Assembly (NCBI RefSeq): GCF_009834185.1
Contig: NZ_CP047173.1
Location: 992,001-1,056,000 of the forward strand
Origin: Rathayibacter sp. VKM Ac-2760
Lineage (GTDB): Bacteria > Actinomycetota > Actinomycetes > Actinomycetales > Microbacteriaceae
DNA: 64,000 nucleotides
Direction of reading: 5' to 3'
This document shows, in pieces, positions 48,078 through 56,004 of this stretch. The notes under the pieces are model-generated. The model had not been told where the DNA came from. It ran no database searches and worked only from the letters and a program-made list of their open reading frames with translations. Within the stretch, counting starts at the first letter, position 1. Each line of letters begins with the position of its first letter. Made by a program: the position numbers and the translations under genes.

Positions 48078-48821
48078 TCAGTGCGGCGCCGCCTGCACCG
48101 GGGTGTCGGCGAAGCGCTCGTGCAGGTACGGCCCGTAGCCGCCGTCGACCCGGTTCCACCGCCGGCCCGAGGTGGTCACCTCGCCCCGATCGGTCGCGCC
48201 CACCCGGGCGCCGGCTCCGCGCAGCCGCTCCACCAGCAGCACGTCCTCGTGCAGCGGCTCGGCACCGAAGCCGCCCGCCGCGAGGTAGGAGCTCGCACGC
48301 ACGCCGAGGTTCGCGCCGTGGATGCTGCCGATCGACTCCTCGCGCTCGCGGGCGCGCAGCCAGCGCCCGTACATCTCCGGCGAGACGTCGTCCGGGTCCG
48401 GGCGCACCGTGCCCACGAGCGCGTCGTGGAGGCGCGCGTGCTCGACGTGCTCGAGCAGCCAGTCCTGGGGGACGACGGTGTCGGCGTCGGTGTTCGCGAT
48501 CCAGACGCGGTCGGGGGCGGCGTAGGGGTCGGAGGCGGTGGCGGAGTCGGAGGAAGAGCCGAGGGCGTGCGCGATTCCGGCCGCGCGGGCCGCTCCGACC
48601 CCGCAGCGCTCCAGCTCGAGCACCTCGGCGCCCGCAGCCCGGGCGCGCTCGACGGTCTCGTCGGAGCAGCCGTCGGCCGCGACGACCAGCCGCACCGCGA
48701 CCGACGGGTGCGTCCGCGCGAGATGCTCCGCGCTCCGGCGCACCGAGGTGACGGCGGCGGTGATCCTCGCCTGCTCGTCGTGGGCGGGGACCACGACCAG
48801 CAGCTGCTCGATCCGGGTCAC
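48078..48821 (-). CDS. Family 2 glycosyltransferase
   Basis: A 247-residue GT-A glycosyltransferase. Typical elements are LLVVVPAHDEQARI at the start, LVVAADGCSDETVE, and the divalent-metal DxD region WIANTDADTVV. Further along, GANLGVRASSYLAAGGF carries the acceptor-site acidic residues. It has no membrane segment, so it is cytosolic or peripheral. GTG start overlaps the methyltransferase stop (GTGA). Last gene of the MarR/dehydrogenase/PIG-L/methyltransferase operon; it would attach a sugar to the pathway product. Confidence 0.88.
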   Translation of the reverse strand: MTRIEQLLVVVPAHDEQARITAAVTSVRRSAEHLARTHPSVAVRLVVAADGCSDETVERARAAGAEVLELERCGVGAARAAGIAHALGSSSDSATASDPYAAPDRVWIANTDADTVVPQDWLLEHVEHARLHDALVGTVRPDPDDVSPEMYGRWLRAREREESIGSIHGANLGVRASSYLAAGGFGAEPLHEDVLLVERLRGAGARVGATDRGEVTTSGRRWNRVDGGYGPYLHERFADTPVQAAPH

Positions 48822-49402
48822 AGCAGCCCTGTCCGGCGGGCGACCGAGCGGCCGTCGCGCGAGTGCACCTCGAGCAGCAGGTCCTCCTCCTCGTGCCGGG
48901 CGATCCGCCGCAGTCCGAGCTCGCCCACGGCCCGCTGCACCGAGTCGCCGTCGAGCTCGAGCCCCGCGATCGCGTGCCGCCAGTGCACGGTGACCAGCTC
49001 GCCCGGGGTGGAGAGGCGGTCGCGCACGCCGCGGAGCGTGCGCTCCAGCGCCTCCCGGCCCAGGTAGTAGCCCACCTCGGAGAGCACGATCAGGTCGAAC
49101 GGACCCTCCGGAACGCCGCGGGTGATGTCGTGGTGCTCGACGCGGACGTGCTCGAGCGGAGCCAGGCGCCGGGCGGCGCGCTCGACGGCGGCGGCCGAGA
49201 CGTCGATCGCGAGCAGCCGCTCCGCCCGCTCGGCGAGCGCCTCGGCCAGCACGCCGATCGAGGAGCCGATCTCGAGCACGGAGCCGTAGCGGCGCTCGGG
49301 CAGGCTCGCCAGCGTGAGGGCGCGCTTGCGCTCCTCGTACCAGCGGCTGGTGTACCCCCAGGGGTCCTCGTGCCGCTCGTACAGCTCGTCGAAGTAGCTC
49401 AT
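48818..49402 (-). CDS. SAM-dependent methyltransferase (NodS-like)
   Basis: A 194-residue class I methyltransferase. Motif I is GSVLEIGSSIGVLAEALAER (SAM binding), followed by LLAIDVSAAAVERA and HHDITRGVPEGPFDLIVLSEVGYYL, typical of NodS-like N-methyltransferases that modify an amino sugar after PIG-L/NodB-type deacetylation. That combination is suggestive here, because a PIG-L deacetylase gene lies directly upstream. ATG at 49402. Overlaps the glycosyltransferase start by four bases. Confidence 0.88.
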   Translation of the reverse strand: MSYFDELYERHEDPWGYTSRWYEERKRALTLASLPERRYGSVLEIGSSIGVLAEALAERAERLLAIDVSAAAVERAARRLAPLEHVRVEHHDITRGVPEGPFDLIVLSEVGYYLGREALERTLRGVRDRLSTPGELVTVHWRHAIAGLELDGDSVQRAVGELGLRRIARHEEEDLLLEVHSRDGRSVARRTGLL

Positions 49403-49518
49403 CCCCGTGTCCTCGCCGCCGGGACCGTGCCCGCGCGTCCCCGCGAGCCTAGGCAGGATCGCGGCGTCGCTCCGCCCCTTGTCGGGGGACGCTCCGTGCG
49501 CTAGCTCCGCCGTCGCCA

Positions 49519-50286
49519 TCAGCGGACCCGGATCAGGCGGTCGTCGCCGGCGAACGCGCGGAGGAACCGCGGATGCAGTACGGCCGCGGATCCGCCGGGT
49601 CCGGGCGCCGTCTGGCTCGGGTAGCGGGCCAGCGCGCGGGCTTTGCGCGCTCGCAGCTCGTCGTCGGCCGCGACGCGGACGAGCGCCCGCCACGGCACCT
49701 CCTCGTCGTCCGGCTCCGCCCAGTGCCAGAGCCAGATCGGTGCGGCGAGCAGCGGGTGGCCGAGCTCTGCCGCGACCTCGGCGCAGACCTCGCCGACGAC
49801 GCGGTGGTCGCGGTGCCCGTCACCGGTCCAGGTCGACAGCAGCAGGACGGCGCCCGGCGCGGCGGCGGCGCGGGCGAGCACCTCGGCACGGATCCGGTCG
49901 CGGTGCTCGGGAGTCCCGGAGTCCGGCACATCGAGGAAGGCGAGCCCGATGCCGTCGCCGAGCTCGTCCAGTGCGGCGCGGACCTCGCCGCGGCGCTCGG
50001 CGACCAACGCCGCGGCCGCGGCGGGGGAGGAGGCGCCGTGCGCCGCGCCGCCGTCCGTCACGATCACGACGTCCACGGGCGTGCCGAGGCGCCGGGCCAG
50101 GGCGATGGTCCCGCCGCAGCCGAGGGTCTCGTCGTCCGCGTGCGCGACGACGACCAGGACGCGCGCGACGGCGGAGAGCGCCTCGGCGGCGAGGGCGGGC
50201 AGCCGGTCCCACCGCCCGTCCGCGCTCCAGCGCTCGACCGGGGTGCCCTCGAGGTGGCCGTCGAAGGCGATGACGCGGCTCACCAC
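49519..50286 (-). CDS. PIG-L family deacetylase
   Basis: A 255-residue metal-dependent N-deacetylase. The zinc site AHADDE (His49, Asp51, Asp52) and the distal GDGHRDHR (His158, His161) are intact. Related enzymes deacetylate GlcNAc-PI, GlcNAc-inositol (MshB) or antibiotic intermediates. The GTG start overlaps the end of the acyl-CoA dehydrogenase reading frame, so translation is coupled. 116 bp separate it from the methyltransferase gene; no terminator is visible there. Confidence 0.92.
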   Translation of the reverse strand: MVSRVIAFDGHLEGTPVERWSADGRWDRLPALAAEALSAVARVLVVVAHADDETLGCGGTIALARRLGTPVDVVIVTDGGAAHGASSPAAAAALVAERRGEVRAALDELGDGIGLAFLDVPDSGTPEHRDRIRAEVLARAAAAPGAVLLLSTWTGDGHRDHRVVGEVCAEVAAELGHPLLAAPIWLWHWAEPDDEEVPWRALVRVAADDELRARKARALARYPSQTAPGPGGSAAVLHPRFLRAFAGDDRLIRVR

Positions 50287-51301
50287 TGCTCCGCCTCGCC
50301 GCTCGCGAGGACCGCGCGGCCGAGCGCCGCGTCGTCGCGCTCGGCGTGGTGCTGGCGGACGTAGAGCGCGAGATCGGCGACCCGTTTGGCGTGCTCGGCG
50401 TCGAGTGCGAGCGGAGCCGGGCCCAGGGCGCGGCCGGCGCGGAGCAGGATCTCCTCCACGGCTCCCGCCGCGGTCGCGCGCACCCGCTTGGCCAGCAGTG
50501 CGCCGCGGGCGCCCTCGGCCCGGCCGCCGTCGATGAGTGCCGCGGCCTCGTCGAGCGCGCGCGCCGGCCGGCGGAGAGCGCGGTGTCCACGGCGCCCAGG
50601 TGCGCCAGCAGGTGCGGATCCTCCCGGCGCGCGGCTGCGCGGGCCAGCGCGGCGGCGACGCCCCGCGCCCCGCCGAGCCAGCACGCGGCGACGCCGATGC
50701 CGCCCCAGGCGAAGCCGGGCCGCGAGAGGTACCAGCCGGGCGCGCCGACCGCGCGGGCTGCGGCGCCGGCGAAGCGCACGGGCCCGCTCGGGATCTCGGT
50801 GAGGCCGCGGGCGTGCCAGGCGCCCGCCTCCGGGGTCGCCGTGCCGTCGCGCAGGCGCACGGCGAAGAGGCGGCGCTCGCCCTCGGCGTCGCCGACGTGC
50901 GCGGTGATCAGGGCGGCGTCGAGCCGGTCGGCCAGGGAGCACCACGGCTTCACGCCGTCGAGCCGCCAGTGCTCGCCCTGCGCGGTCGCGACGAGTGGCT
51001 CGTCACCGCCCTCCGCGGCGAAGACTCCCCACACCGCGTCGTCGTCGACCCCGAGGTCGCGGGGCGTGAGGCCGGCCTCGCCCAGGATCGCGAGCGCGTC
51101 CAGGTGCGGCTCGACCGCGCGGGCGACGCCGAGGTCGTGCCGGGCGAGGCGCTCGAGCAGCGCGTGCAGCTCGGCGGTGCGGCCGGTGCCGGGTCGCGGC
51201 GGGTCCACCGAGAGCGAGCGGGCGAGCGCCAGGGCGCCGTCGACGTCGTCGGGCGTGCCGACACCGTCGGAGAGGAAGGAGGAGGGGGCGAGCGGTTCCA
51301 T
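50280..51301 (-). pseudogene. Acyl-CoA dehydrogenase-like gene with a frameshift
   Basis: The 5' frame starts at ATG 51301 (MEPLAPSSFLSDGVG) and runs as an acyl-CoA dehydrogenase-like protein (WRLDGVKPWCSLADRLDAAL; GPVRFAGAAARAVGAPGWYL; AWGGIGVAACWLGGARGVAA) to about 50570. The natural C-terminus (LDEAAALIDGGRAEGARGAL ... ASGEAEQW) continues in another frame down to 50280, where its TGA overlaps the PIG-L start. One base is missing (or two extra) around a GCGCGCGCGC run at 50555-50564. It could be a true mutation, a sequencing error or slippage. Both halves together give ~340 residues, shorter than typical ACADs and lacking an obvious catalytic Glu. Second gene of the MarR operon. Confidence 0.8.
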
Positions 51302-51312
51302 CCCCCGCCACG

Positions 51313-51882
51313 CTACGCAGTCGGCGCCGGGTCCGCGCCCGATCCGCCGGCGCCGGGTCCGGCGCCGCGCATGTCGAGCGCGGTGATCCGCCGGAGCAGG
51401 ACGGCGAAGAGCTCCACGTCCGCCGCGTCCCACTGCCGCAGCTCCTCGTGCATCACGGCCTGGCGGGAGCTGCGGATCGCGCGCATCCGCTCGGCGGTCT
51501 CCGGAGTGACGGAGAGGATCGTCGCCCGGCCGTCGCCGGGGTCGGGCGAGCGCTGGAGCAGACCCAGCCGGTCGAGCGCCGTGATCTGGCGGCTGATCGC
51601 CGACTTGTCGGTCTCGAGCAGGTCGGCGAGGGCGCCCGAGTGCATCGGACCGCGCCGCTCGAGGGTCGCGAGCGTGCGGTAGCCGGCGGTGCTCAGCTCG
51701 GGGTGCAGGCGCTCGGCCGAGGAGCGCATCGCGTCGCGCACCCGGTTGAACAGCGTGCTCAGCTCGCCCTCGACGGCGGCGATGGCGGCGTCGCTCCTCG
51801 GGCCGGCGTCGTCGGACGACGCGGGGACGGCGGCGTCCGCGGCGTCCGCTGCGGGGTGGGGAGGCGTGGGCGAGCCGGTCAT
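51313..51882 (-). CDS. MarR family transcriptional regulator
   Basis: A 189-residue regulator. After a ~40-residue alanine/proline-rich tail comes a MarR winged helix (~50-170): LSTAGYRTLATLERRGPMHS, GALADLLETDKSAISRQITAL, and the wing SPDPGDGRATILSVTPETAERM. MarR proteins usually repress their own operon and respond to phenolic or lipophilic ligands. ATG with GGAG five bases upstream. Its stop lies 11 bases before the dehydrogenase start, so it heads the five-gene operon; it is divergent from the rplJ leader. Confidence 0.88.
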   Translation of the reverse strand: MTGSPTPPHPAADAADAAVPASSDDAGPRSDAAIAAVEGELSTLFNRVRDAMRSSAERLHPELSTAGYRTLATLERRGPMHSGALADLLETDKSAISRQITALDRLGLLQRSPDPGDGRATILSVTPETAERMRAIRSSRQAVMHEELRQWDAADVELFAVLLRRITALDMRGAGPGAGGSGADPAPTA

Positions 51883-51947
51883 GACTCCAGCATCCCGCGC
51901 GGCGGCCCGGCGGCGCTCGCCCCGGCGCGAGCCGAGGCGGCGTCGAC

Positions 51948-51977
51948 TTGCGCGCGGGCCCGTCCACGTCGTACGCT
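51948..51977 (+). promoter_or_regulatory. Promoter of the rplJ-rplL operon
   Basis: -35 TTGCGC (51948-51953), 18-bp spacer, -10 TACGCT (51972-51977). It lies in the 316-bp gap between the MarR gene and rplJ. Confidence 0.5.
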
Positions 51978-51984
51978 CTCCGAA

Positions 51985-52153
51985 GCCAAAGACCGCCGGT
52001 TTCCGGTGTGCGCACGAGCAGGGCCCAGGCCCCGCGGATCGCCACCGGACGAAGGATTCGCGAAGCGAATGGCCCGCGCAGGTGTGCAAGAGATGTTGTC
52101 CGCGTTCCACGCGTTCCCCAGGCTCCCGCGCTCCTGCGCCGGAGCCTTTTTCT
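51985..52153 (+). ncRNA. Ribosomal protein L10 leader with attenuator hairpin
   Basis: The long untranslated leader of rplJ is where L10(L12)4 binds to repress its own mRNA. It ends in AGGCTCC (52120-52126) ... GGAGCCT (52141-52147) followed by TTTTTCTTTT, one of the few real U-runs in this window, so it is a rho-independent attenuator ~45 bp before the rplJ start. The exact leader boundaries are estimated from promoter and hairpin. Confidence 0.7.
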
Positions 52154-52198
52154 TTTCGTGCTTTCGGGCTACCGGCACGAGAATTCACAGGAGTAGCC

Positions 52199-52714
52199 AT
52201 GGCGAACAAGGAAGCCTCGGTCGCCGAACTCACGGAGAAGTTCCAGAGTTCGACCGCCGTTCTGCTGACCGAGTACCGCGGTCTCACTGTTGCTCAGCTC
52301 AAGTCGCTGCGCAAGGACATCAGTGAGCACGCGACGTACGCCGTGGTGAAGAACACGCTGACGAAGATCGCGGCCAACAACGCCGGTATCTCGTCCTTCG
52401 ACGCCGAGCTCGCTGGCCCTTCGGCCATCGCGTTCGTGCACGGCGACCCCGTCGCCGTCGCGAAGTCGCTGCGTGCCTTCGCCAAGGCAAACCCTCTCCT
52501 CGTGGTCAAGGGCGGTTACTTCGACGGTAACCCGCTGACCGCGGAAGAGGTGGGCAAGCTCGCCGACCTCGAGTCCCGTGAAGTGCTGCTCGGCAAGCTC
52601 GCCGGCGCCTTCAAGGCCTCGCTCTTCGGTGCCGCTTACCTGTTCCAGGCGCCGCTGTCCAAGGCCGTTCGCACGGTCGAGGCGCTGCGCGAGAAGCAGG
52701 AGTCCGCGAGCTGA
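52199..52714 (+). CDS. rplJ: 50S ribosomal protein L10
   Basis: A 171-residue L10, which anchors the L7/L12 dimers to the ribosomal stalk. Signatures: MANKEASVAELTEKFQSSTA, LLTEYRGLTVAQLKSLRKDI, YAVVKNTLTKIAA, and the C-terminal helix binding L12. ATG preceded by CAGGAGTAGCC. Codon bias is stronger than in neighbours, as expected for a highly expressed gene. rplL follows 63 bp downstream. Confidence 0.98.
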   Translation: MANKEASVAELTEKFQSSTAVLLTEYRGLTVAQLKSLRKDISEHATYAVVKNTLTKIAANNAGISSFDAELAGPSAIAFVHGDPVAVAKSLRAFAKANPLLVVKGGYFDGNPLTAEEVGKLADLESREVLLGKLAGAFKASLFGAAYLFQAPLSKAVRTVEALREKQESAS

Positions 52715-52777
52715 CGCCTTCCTTCGGGAGGCAGTGCGCACGCGGTTCGTAGACAAGAAACAACAAGGAGAAAAATC

Positions 52778-53161
52778 ATGGCAAAGCTCACGCAGGACGA
52801 GCTCATCGAGGCCTTCAAGGAGCTCACGCTCATCGAGCTCTCTGAGTTCGTGAAGAAGTTCGAAGAGGTCTTCGAGGTCACCGCCGCCGCCCCCGTCGCC
52901 GCTGCAGGCGTCGCCGGCCCGGCCGCCCCCGCCGAGGAGGTCGAGGAGCAGACCGAGTTCGACGTCGTGCTCGAGGCCGCCGGCGAGAAGAAGATCCAGG
53001 TCATCAAGGAGGTCCGCGCGCTCACCAGCCTCGGCCTCGGCGAGGCGAAGGCAGTCGTCGACGGCGCCCCCAAGGCCGTCCTCGAGGCTGTCAACAAGGA
53101 GACCGCCGAGAAGGCCAAGGCCCAGCTCGAGGCCGCCGGCGCGACCGTCACCGTCAAGTAA
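52778..53161 (+). CDS. rplL: 50S ribosomal protein L7/L12
   Basis: A 127-residue L7/L12. N-terminal dimerisation domain (QDELIEAFKELTLIELSEFV), alanine-rich hinge (APVAAAGVAGPAAPAEEVEE), and the C-terminal factor-binding domain (KIQVIKEVRALTSLGLGEAK). ATG with AAGGAGAAAAA. Multiple copies recruit translation factors to the ribosome. Ends the operon. Confidence 0.98.
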   Translation: MAKLTQDELIEAFKELTLIELSEFVKKFEEVFEVTAAAPVAAAGVAGPAAPAEEVEEQTEFDVVLEAAGEKKIQVIKEVRALTSLGLGEAKAVVDGAPKAVLEAVNKETAEKAKAQLEAAGATVTVK

Positions 53162-53218
53162 TCCCCTCGCACCCGTCAGGGTGCAGCGGCTCCGCCTCCG
53201 GGCGTGGCCACCGGCGCA

Positions 53219-53246
53219 GGGCGTCGTCTCCTCGGAGGCGGCGCCC
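53219..53246 (+). terminator. Terminator after rplL
   Basis: GGGCGTCGTCTC pairs with GAGGCGGCGCCC (two G-U pairs) around CTCG, followed by TTCGTCGTTCC. A smaller hairpin (GCACCC/GGGTGC, 53169-53184) lies just after the stop codon. Confidence 0.7.
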
Positions 53247-53317
53247 TTCGTCGTTCCGCCGCGTCGCTGCCTCCGCCCGCCGCGTCGCCCTTCCCGCTGT
53301 CACGTGACGTGAGCCCC

Positions 53318-53323
53318 TAGAAT
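53318..53323 (+). promoter_or_regulatory. -10 box TAGAAT, leaderless MarR mRNA
   Basis: TAGAAT ends six bases before the GTG at 53330 (CGCCGG between). Confidence 0.55.
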
Positions 53324-53329
53324 CGCCGG

Positions 53330-53815
53330 GTGACTGCTATCGACCCGCTCGCAGGTCTCCCGGCCCGCGATGTGCCGCCCAGCGAGGTCTCGTTGAGCGA
53401 GCTGCTCAGCGACTTCGTCTCGGTGACGCACCGGATCACCCGCCTCGCCGCGCAGGCCACCGACAACCAGGAGTCGCAGGCCGTCTGGCGCACGCTCTCG
53501 GTGCTGCTGTCGATGGGCCCGATGCGCCTGGGCGAGCTGGCGACCCAGAGCCGCGTCTCGCAGCCCACGATGACCAAGATCGTGAAGAACCTCGTCGAGA
53601 CCGGCTGGCTCGACCGCATCGCCGATCCGGTCGACGCCCGCGCCTGGCAGATCCGCCTCGCCCCCGACGGCGCGGCCGCGCTCACCGCTTGGCGCACCCA
53701 GCTGGGCGACGCCCTCACGCCGATCTTCGCCGACCTCCGTCCCGACGACCGCCGCGTCCTCGAGCGCGCCGTCGAGATCATGCACGAGCGCCTCGTCGTC
53801 GCCCCCCGCGCCTGA
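53330..53815 (+). CDS. MarR family transcriptional regulator
   Basis: A 161-residue MarR protein: RLGELATQSRVSQPTMTKIV as the recognition helix, and a wing with DRIADPVDARAWQIRLAPDG. It contains nothing beyond the MarR core. GTG start with a -10 box at leaderless spacing. It stands alone and may regulate a distant gene or the following glyoxalase-type gene. Ligand unknown. Confidence 0.86.
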   Translation: MTAIDPLAGLPARDVPPSEVSLSELLSDFVSVTHRITRLAAQATDNQESQAVWRTLSVLLSMGPMRLGELATQSRVSQPTMTKIVKNLVETGWLDRIADPVDARAWQIRLAPDGAAALTAWRTQLGDALTPIFADLRPDDRRVLERAVEIMHERLVVAPRA

Positions 53816-53828
53816 CCCCGCCAGTCCA

Positions 53829-53864
53829 TGCTGGTCGAGTAGCCCCGGAGGGGCGCATCGAGAC
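53829..53864. repeat. Palindromic repeat family A, single copy
   Basis: TGCTGGTCGAGTAGCCCCGG plus AGGGGCGCATCGAGAC. It lies between two forward genes, 14 bases after the MarR stop. Confidence 0.8.
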
Positions 53865-53898
53865 GCACGGTCGTCCGCGGTTCGTGCAGGATGAGCGC

Positions 53899-54282
53899 GT
53901 GCAGATGCGACTCGAACTCGTCCCCGTGCCCGTTTCCGACGTCGACCGGGCGCTGGCGTTCTACGCCGACGTCGTCGGCTTCCACGTCGACCACGACGTC
54001 CGGCCTTCCCCGTCGATGCGGATCGTCCAGCTGACACCGCCCGGCTCCGCCTGCTCGATCGTGATCGGCACCGGGATGGGGCCCGGGCCGGAGGACGGCG
54101 TCGTCCGCGGGCTGCACCTCGTCGTCGACGACGTCGCCGCCGCCCGCGCCGAGCTGGTCGAGCGCGGTCTCGAGCTGTCGGACGTGCAGGACATGGGCGG
54201 CGTGAAGTACGCCCATTTCGCCGACCCCGACGGCAACACCTGGTCCCTGCAGGAGATCGGCTCGCGCACCCCGTCGGCCTGA
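53899..54282 (+). CDS. VOC/glyoxalase superfamily protein
   Basis: A 127-residue vicinal-oxygen-chelate protein. It has two beta-alpha-beta-beta-beta modules: LELVPVPVSDVDRALAFYAD and GLHLVVDDVAAARAELVERG, ending in YAHFADPDGNTWSLQEI with the typical Glu at the end. The class holds glyoxalases, dioxygenases and resistance proteins, so the substrate is uncertain. GTG at 53899 is preceded by CAGGAT at six-base spacing; ATG 53905 is an alternative. Confidence 0.8.
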   Translation: MQMRLELVPVPVSDVDRALAFYADVVGFHVDHDVRPSPSMRIVQLTPPGSACSIVIGTGMGPGPEDGVVRGLHLVVDDVAAARAELVERGLELSDVQDMGGVKYAHFADPDGNTWSLQEIGSRTPSA

Positions 54283-54312
54283 GCGGCCAGTATGGCGAGG
54301 TTCGCCTCCCTC

Positions 54313-54436
54313 TGCTGGTCGAGTAGCCCCGGAGGGGCGTATCGAGACCCGGCGTGGTCAGCAGGGCGGGCCTGACGACTCGACTGCGGGCGGTGCGGGA
54401 TCTCGATACGCCCGCTGCGCGGGCTACTCGATCAGC
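54313..54436. repeat. Palindromic repeat family A, inverted pair
   Basis: Forward copy 54313-54349 (CTGGTCGAGTAGCCCCGGAG...), reverse copy 54400-54436 (TCTCGATACGCCCGCTGCGC...). Located between the convergent VOC gene and the small GNAT gene. Confidence 0.8.
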
Positions 54437-54461
54437 ATGCAGCGGGCGCGTCCGCTCCGAC

Positions 54462-54767
54462 TCAGTCCTCGGGCCAGCGGACGCGGGCGCCCGAGTCCGG
54501 GTGCTTGCGCAGCCAGGCGGCGATGAAGGGGCAGCGGGGGACGACCGTGCCGCCCGCCTCCGTCACGGCGAGCACCGCGGCGCGGGCGAGGACGCCGCCG
54601 AGGCCATGGCCCTCCCACGCCTCGTCGACGACGGTGTGGGTCAGGACGACCTCGTCGTCGCGGCGGACGTAGGCCGCGAAGCCGGCGGTCTCGTCGCCGA
54701 CGAGGATCTCGAAGCGGGAGCGCTCGGGCACGTCGCGGACGACGGGGGAGGGGGCGGAGTCGGTCAT
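54462..54767 (-). CDS. Small GNAT (YjdJ/acetyltransferase-CG type)
   Basis: A 101-residue protein of the short GNAT group. Visible are FEILVGDETAGFAAYVRRDD, VVLTHTVVDEAWEGHGLGGV (acetyl-CoA pyrophosphate loop) and VPRCPFIAAWLRKHPD at the end, which is characteristic for this family and includes the cysteine used in a transfer step in some members. It overlaps the LacI gene by ATGA and is co-transcribed with it. Function not established. Confidence 0.83.
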   Translation of the reverse strand: MTDSAPSPVVRDVPERSRFEILVGDETAGFAAYVRRDDEVVLTHTVVDEAWEGHGLGGVLARAAVLAVTEAGGTVVPRCPFIAAWLRKHPDSGARVRWPED

Positions 54768-55804
54768 GCTCCGATCCTGGCCCCCCGCGGCGCCGACGTG
54801 CTGGTGCGGATGACGAGGGTCGCCGGGATGGTGGTGTGCCGCGCGGGCGGCGGCGCCTCGCCCCGGGCGAGAGCGGCCAGCGCCTCGAGCACGAGCGCGA
54901 CGGCGAGCTCGCCCTGCTGCCGGGGGTCCTGCCGGATCGAGCTGAGGCCGAACAGCTCCGCGAGCGGGTGGTCGTCGATCCCGATGATCGAGACGTCCTC
55001 GGGCACGGAGAGGCCGAGCTCGCGGGCCGCGAGGATGATGCCGATCGCGATCTCGTCGGAGGCAGCGAAGATCGCCGTCGGCCGAGTCCGCGGGTCGCCG
55101 AGCACCTGGCGTCCGGCGCGGTGCCCGCCCGGGATGTCGAAGCTCGTCGGCACGAAGTGGCCGGGCCCGCGGTCGAGGCCGGCGGCGGTGAGGGCGTCGC
55201 AGAAGCCCTCGTGCCGCTTGGTGTGCACGTGGAAGTCCATCTCCTCCTCCACGAGCCCGCCGATGTGCACGACGCGCTCGTGCCCGAGCGAGAGCAGGTG
55301 CTCGGTGGCGAGGCGGGCGGCCGCGACGTCGTCGATGCTGAAGGTCGGGATGCCGGGGAGCGAGCCGCCGATGCCGACGATCGGCTTGCCCAGCGCGAGC
55401 AGCGCCTCCGTCTCGTCGGGCGAGATCTCCAGCGTGACCGCGACGATGGCGTCGACGCGCTTGCGGACGAGGTAGTACTCGAAGACGCTGCGCCGCGCGT
55501 CGTGGTGCTTGTCGATGTTGTAGAGCAGCAGGTCGTAGCCGGCGGCGAGGAGGGCGTGCTCGATGCCCTCGATGATGCCGCCGAAGAACCACTGGTTGAT
55601 CACGGGGATGATCACCGCGACGTTGTTGCTGCGCCCCGTCACGAGGCTCGAGGCGTTGGCCGAGACGACGTAGCCGAGGCTGGAGGCGGCGTGCTCGACC
55701 CGCTCCTTCGTGCGGGCGGAGACGTAGCCTCGGCCGCTGAGGGCGCGCGAGACGGTCGCCTTCGAGACCCCGGCGAGTTCGGCGACCTCTTCGATGCCTG
55801 GCAC
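54764..55804 (-). CDS. LacI family transcriptional regulator
   Basis: A 346-residue LacI repressor. The headpiece is IEEVAELAGVSKATVSRALS, with the hinge helix region YVVSANASSLVTGRSNN; the core (~65-340) is a periplasmic-binding-protein fold with a sugar effector site (FAASDEIAIGIILAAREL). GTG with GGGAGGAA upstream. It is divergent from a sugar ABC importer, and at least two LacI-type operators lie in the gap, so it probably represses that importer and itself. Confidence 0.93.
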   Translation of the reverse strand: MPGIEEVAELAGVSKATVSRALSGRGYVSARTKERVEHAASSLGYVVSANASSLVTGRSNNVAVIIPVINQWFFGGIIEGIEHALLAAGYDLLLYNIDKHHDARRSVFEYYLVRKRVDAIVAVTLEISPDETEALLALGKPIVGIGGSLPGIPTFSIDDVAAARLATEHLLSLGHERVVHIGGLVEEEMDFHVHTKRHEGFCDALTAAGLDRGPGHFVPTSFDIPGGHRAGRQVLGDPRTRPTAIFAASDEIAIGIILAARELGLSVPEDVSIIGIDDHPLAELFGLSSIRQDPRQQGELAVALVLEALAALARGEAPPPARHTTIPATLVIRTSTSAPRGARIGA

Positions 55805-55835
55805 GGCGTTCCTCCCGGACCGTCCGGCGTCGATG

Positions 55836-55851
55836 CTGGAAACGGTTCCAG
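55836..55851. promoter_or_regulatory. LacI-type operator O1
   Basis: CTGGAAACGGTTCCAG, arms CTGGAA/TTCCAG, 32 bases before the LacI start. It matches the second site at 55993 (GGAAAGGTTTCC). Confidence 0.7.
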
Positions 55852-55951
55852 AAAGTTATACCCCGACTGCGGAGGATCGCGGGCATCGAGAACGATCTCC
55901 CGCCGCGGGAGACCGGAACTTCCGCGGTTCGTCGCCGGATCGTTATCTCAG

Positions 55952-55961
55952 AGAGCGCTCT
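55952..55961. promoter_or_regulatory. AGAGCGCTCT palindrome in the ABC importer control region
   Basis: A perfect 10-bp palindrome with a central CG, of the kind used by LacI/CebR-type regulators of actinobacteria. It lies ~215 bp before the binding-protein start, in the 371-bp gap 55805-56175. Confidence 0.5.
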
Positions 55962-55992
55962 ATCGGCGCCGTTGTGCTTTCATCGAACTTGT

Positions 55993-56004
55993 GGAAAGGT
56001 TTCC
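55993..56004. promoter_or_regulatory. LacI-type operator O2
   Basis: GGAAAGGTTTCC, a 5-bp inverted repeat closely matching O1. It lies ~170 bp before the binding-protein start. The rest of the gap to 56175 holds no other structure I can support except the ribosome binding site GAGGAGGAACC. Confidence 0.6.
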
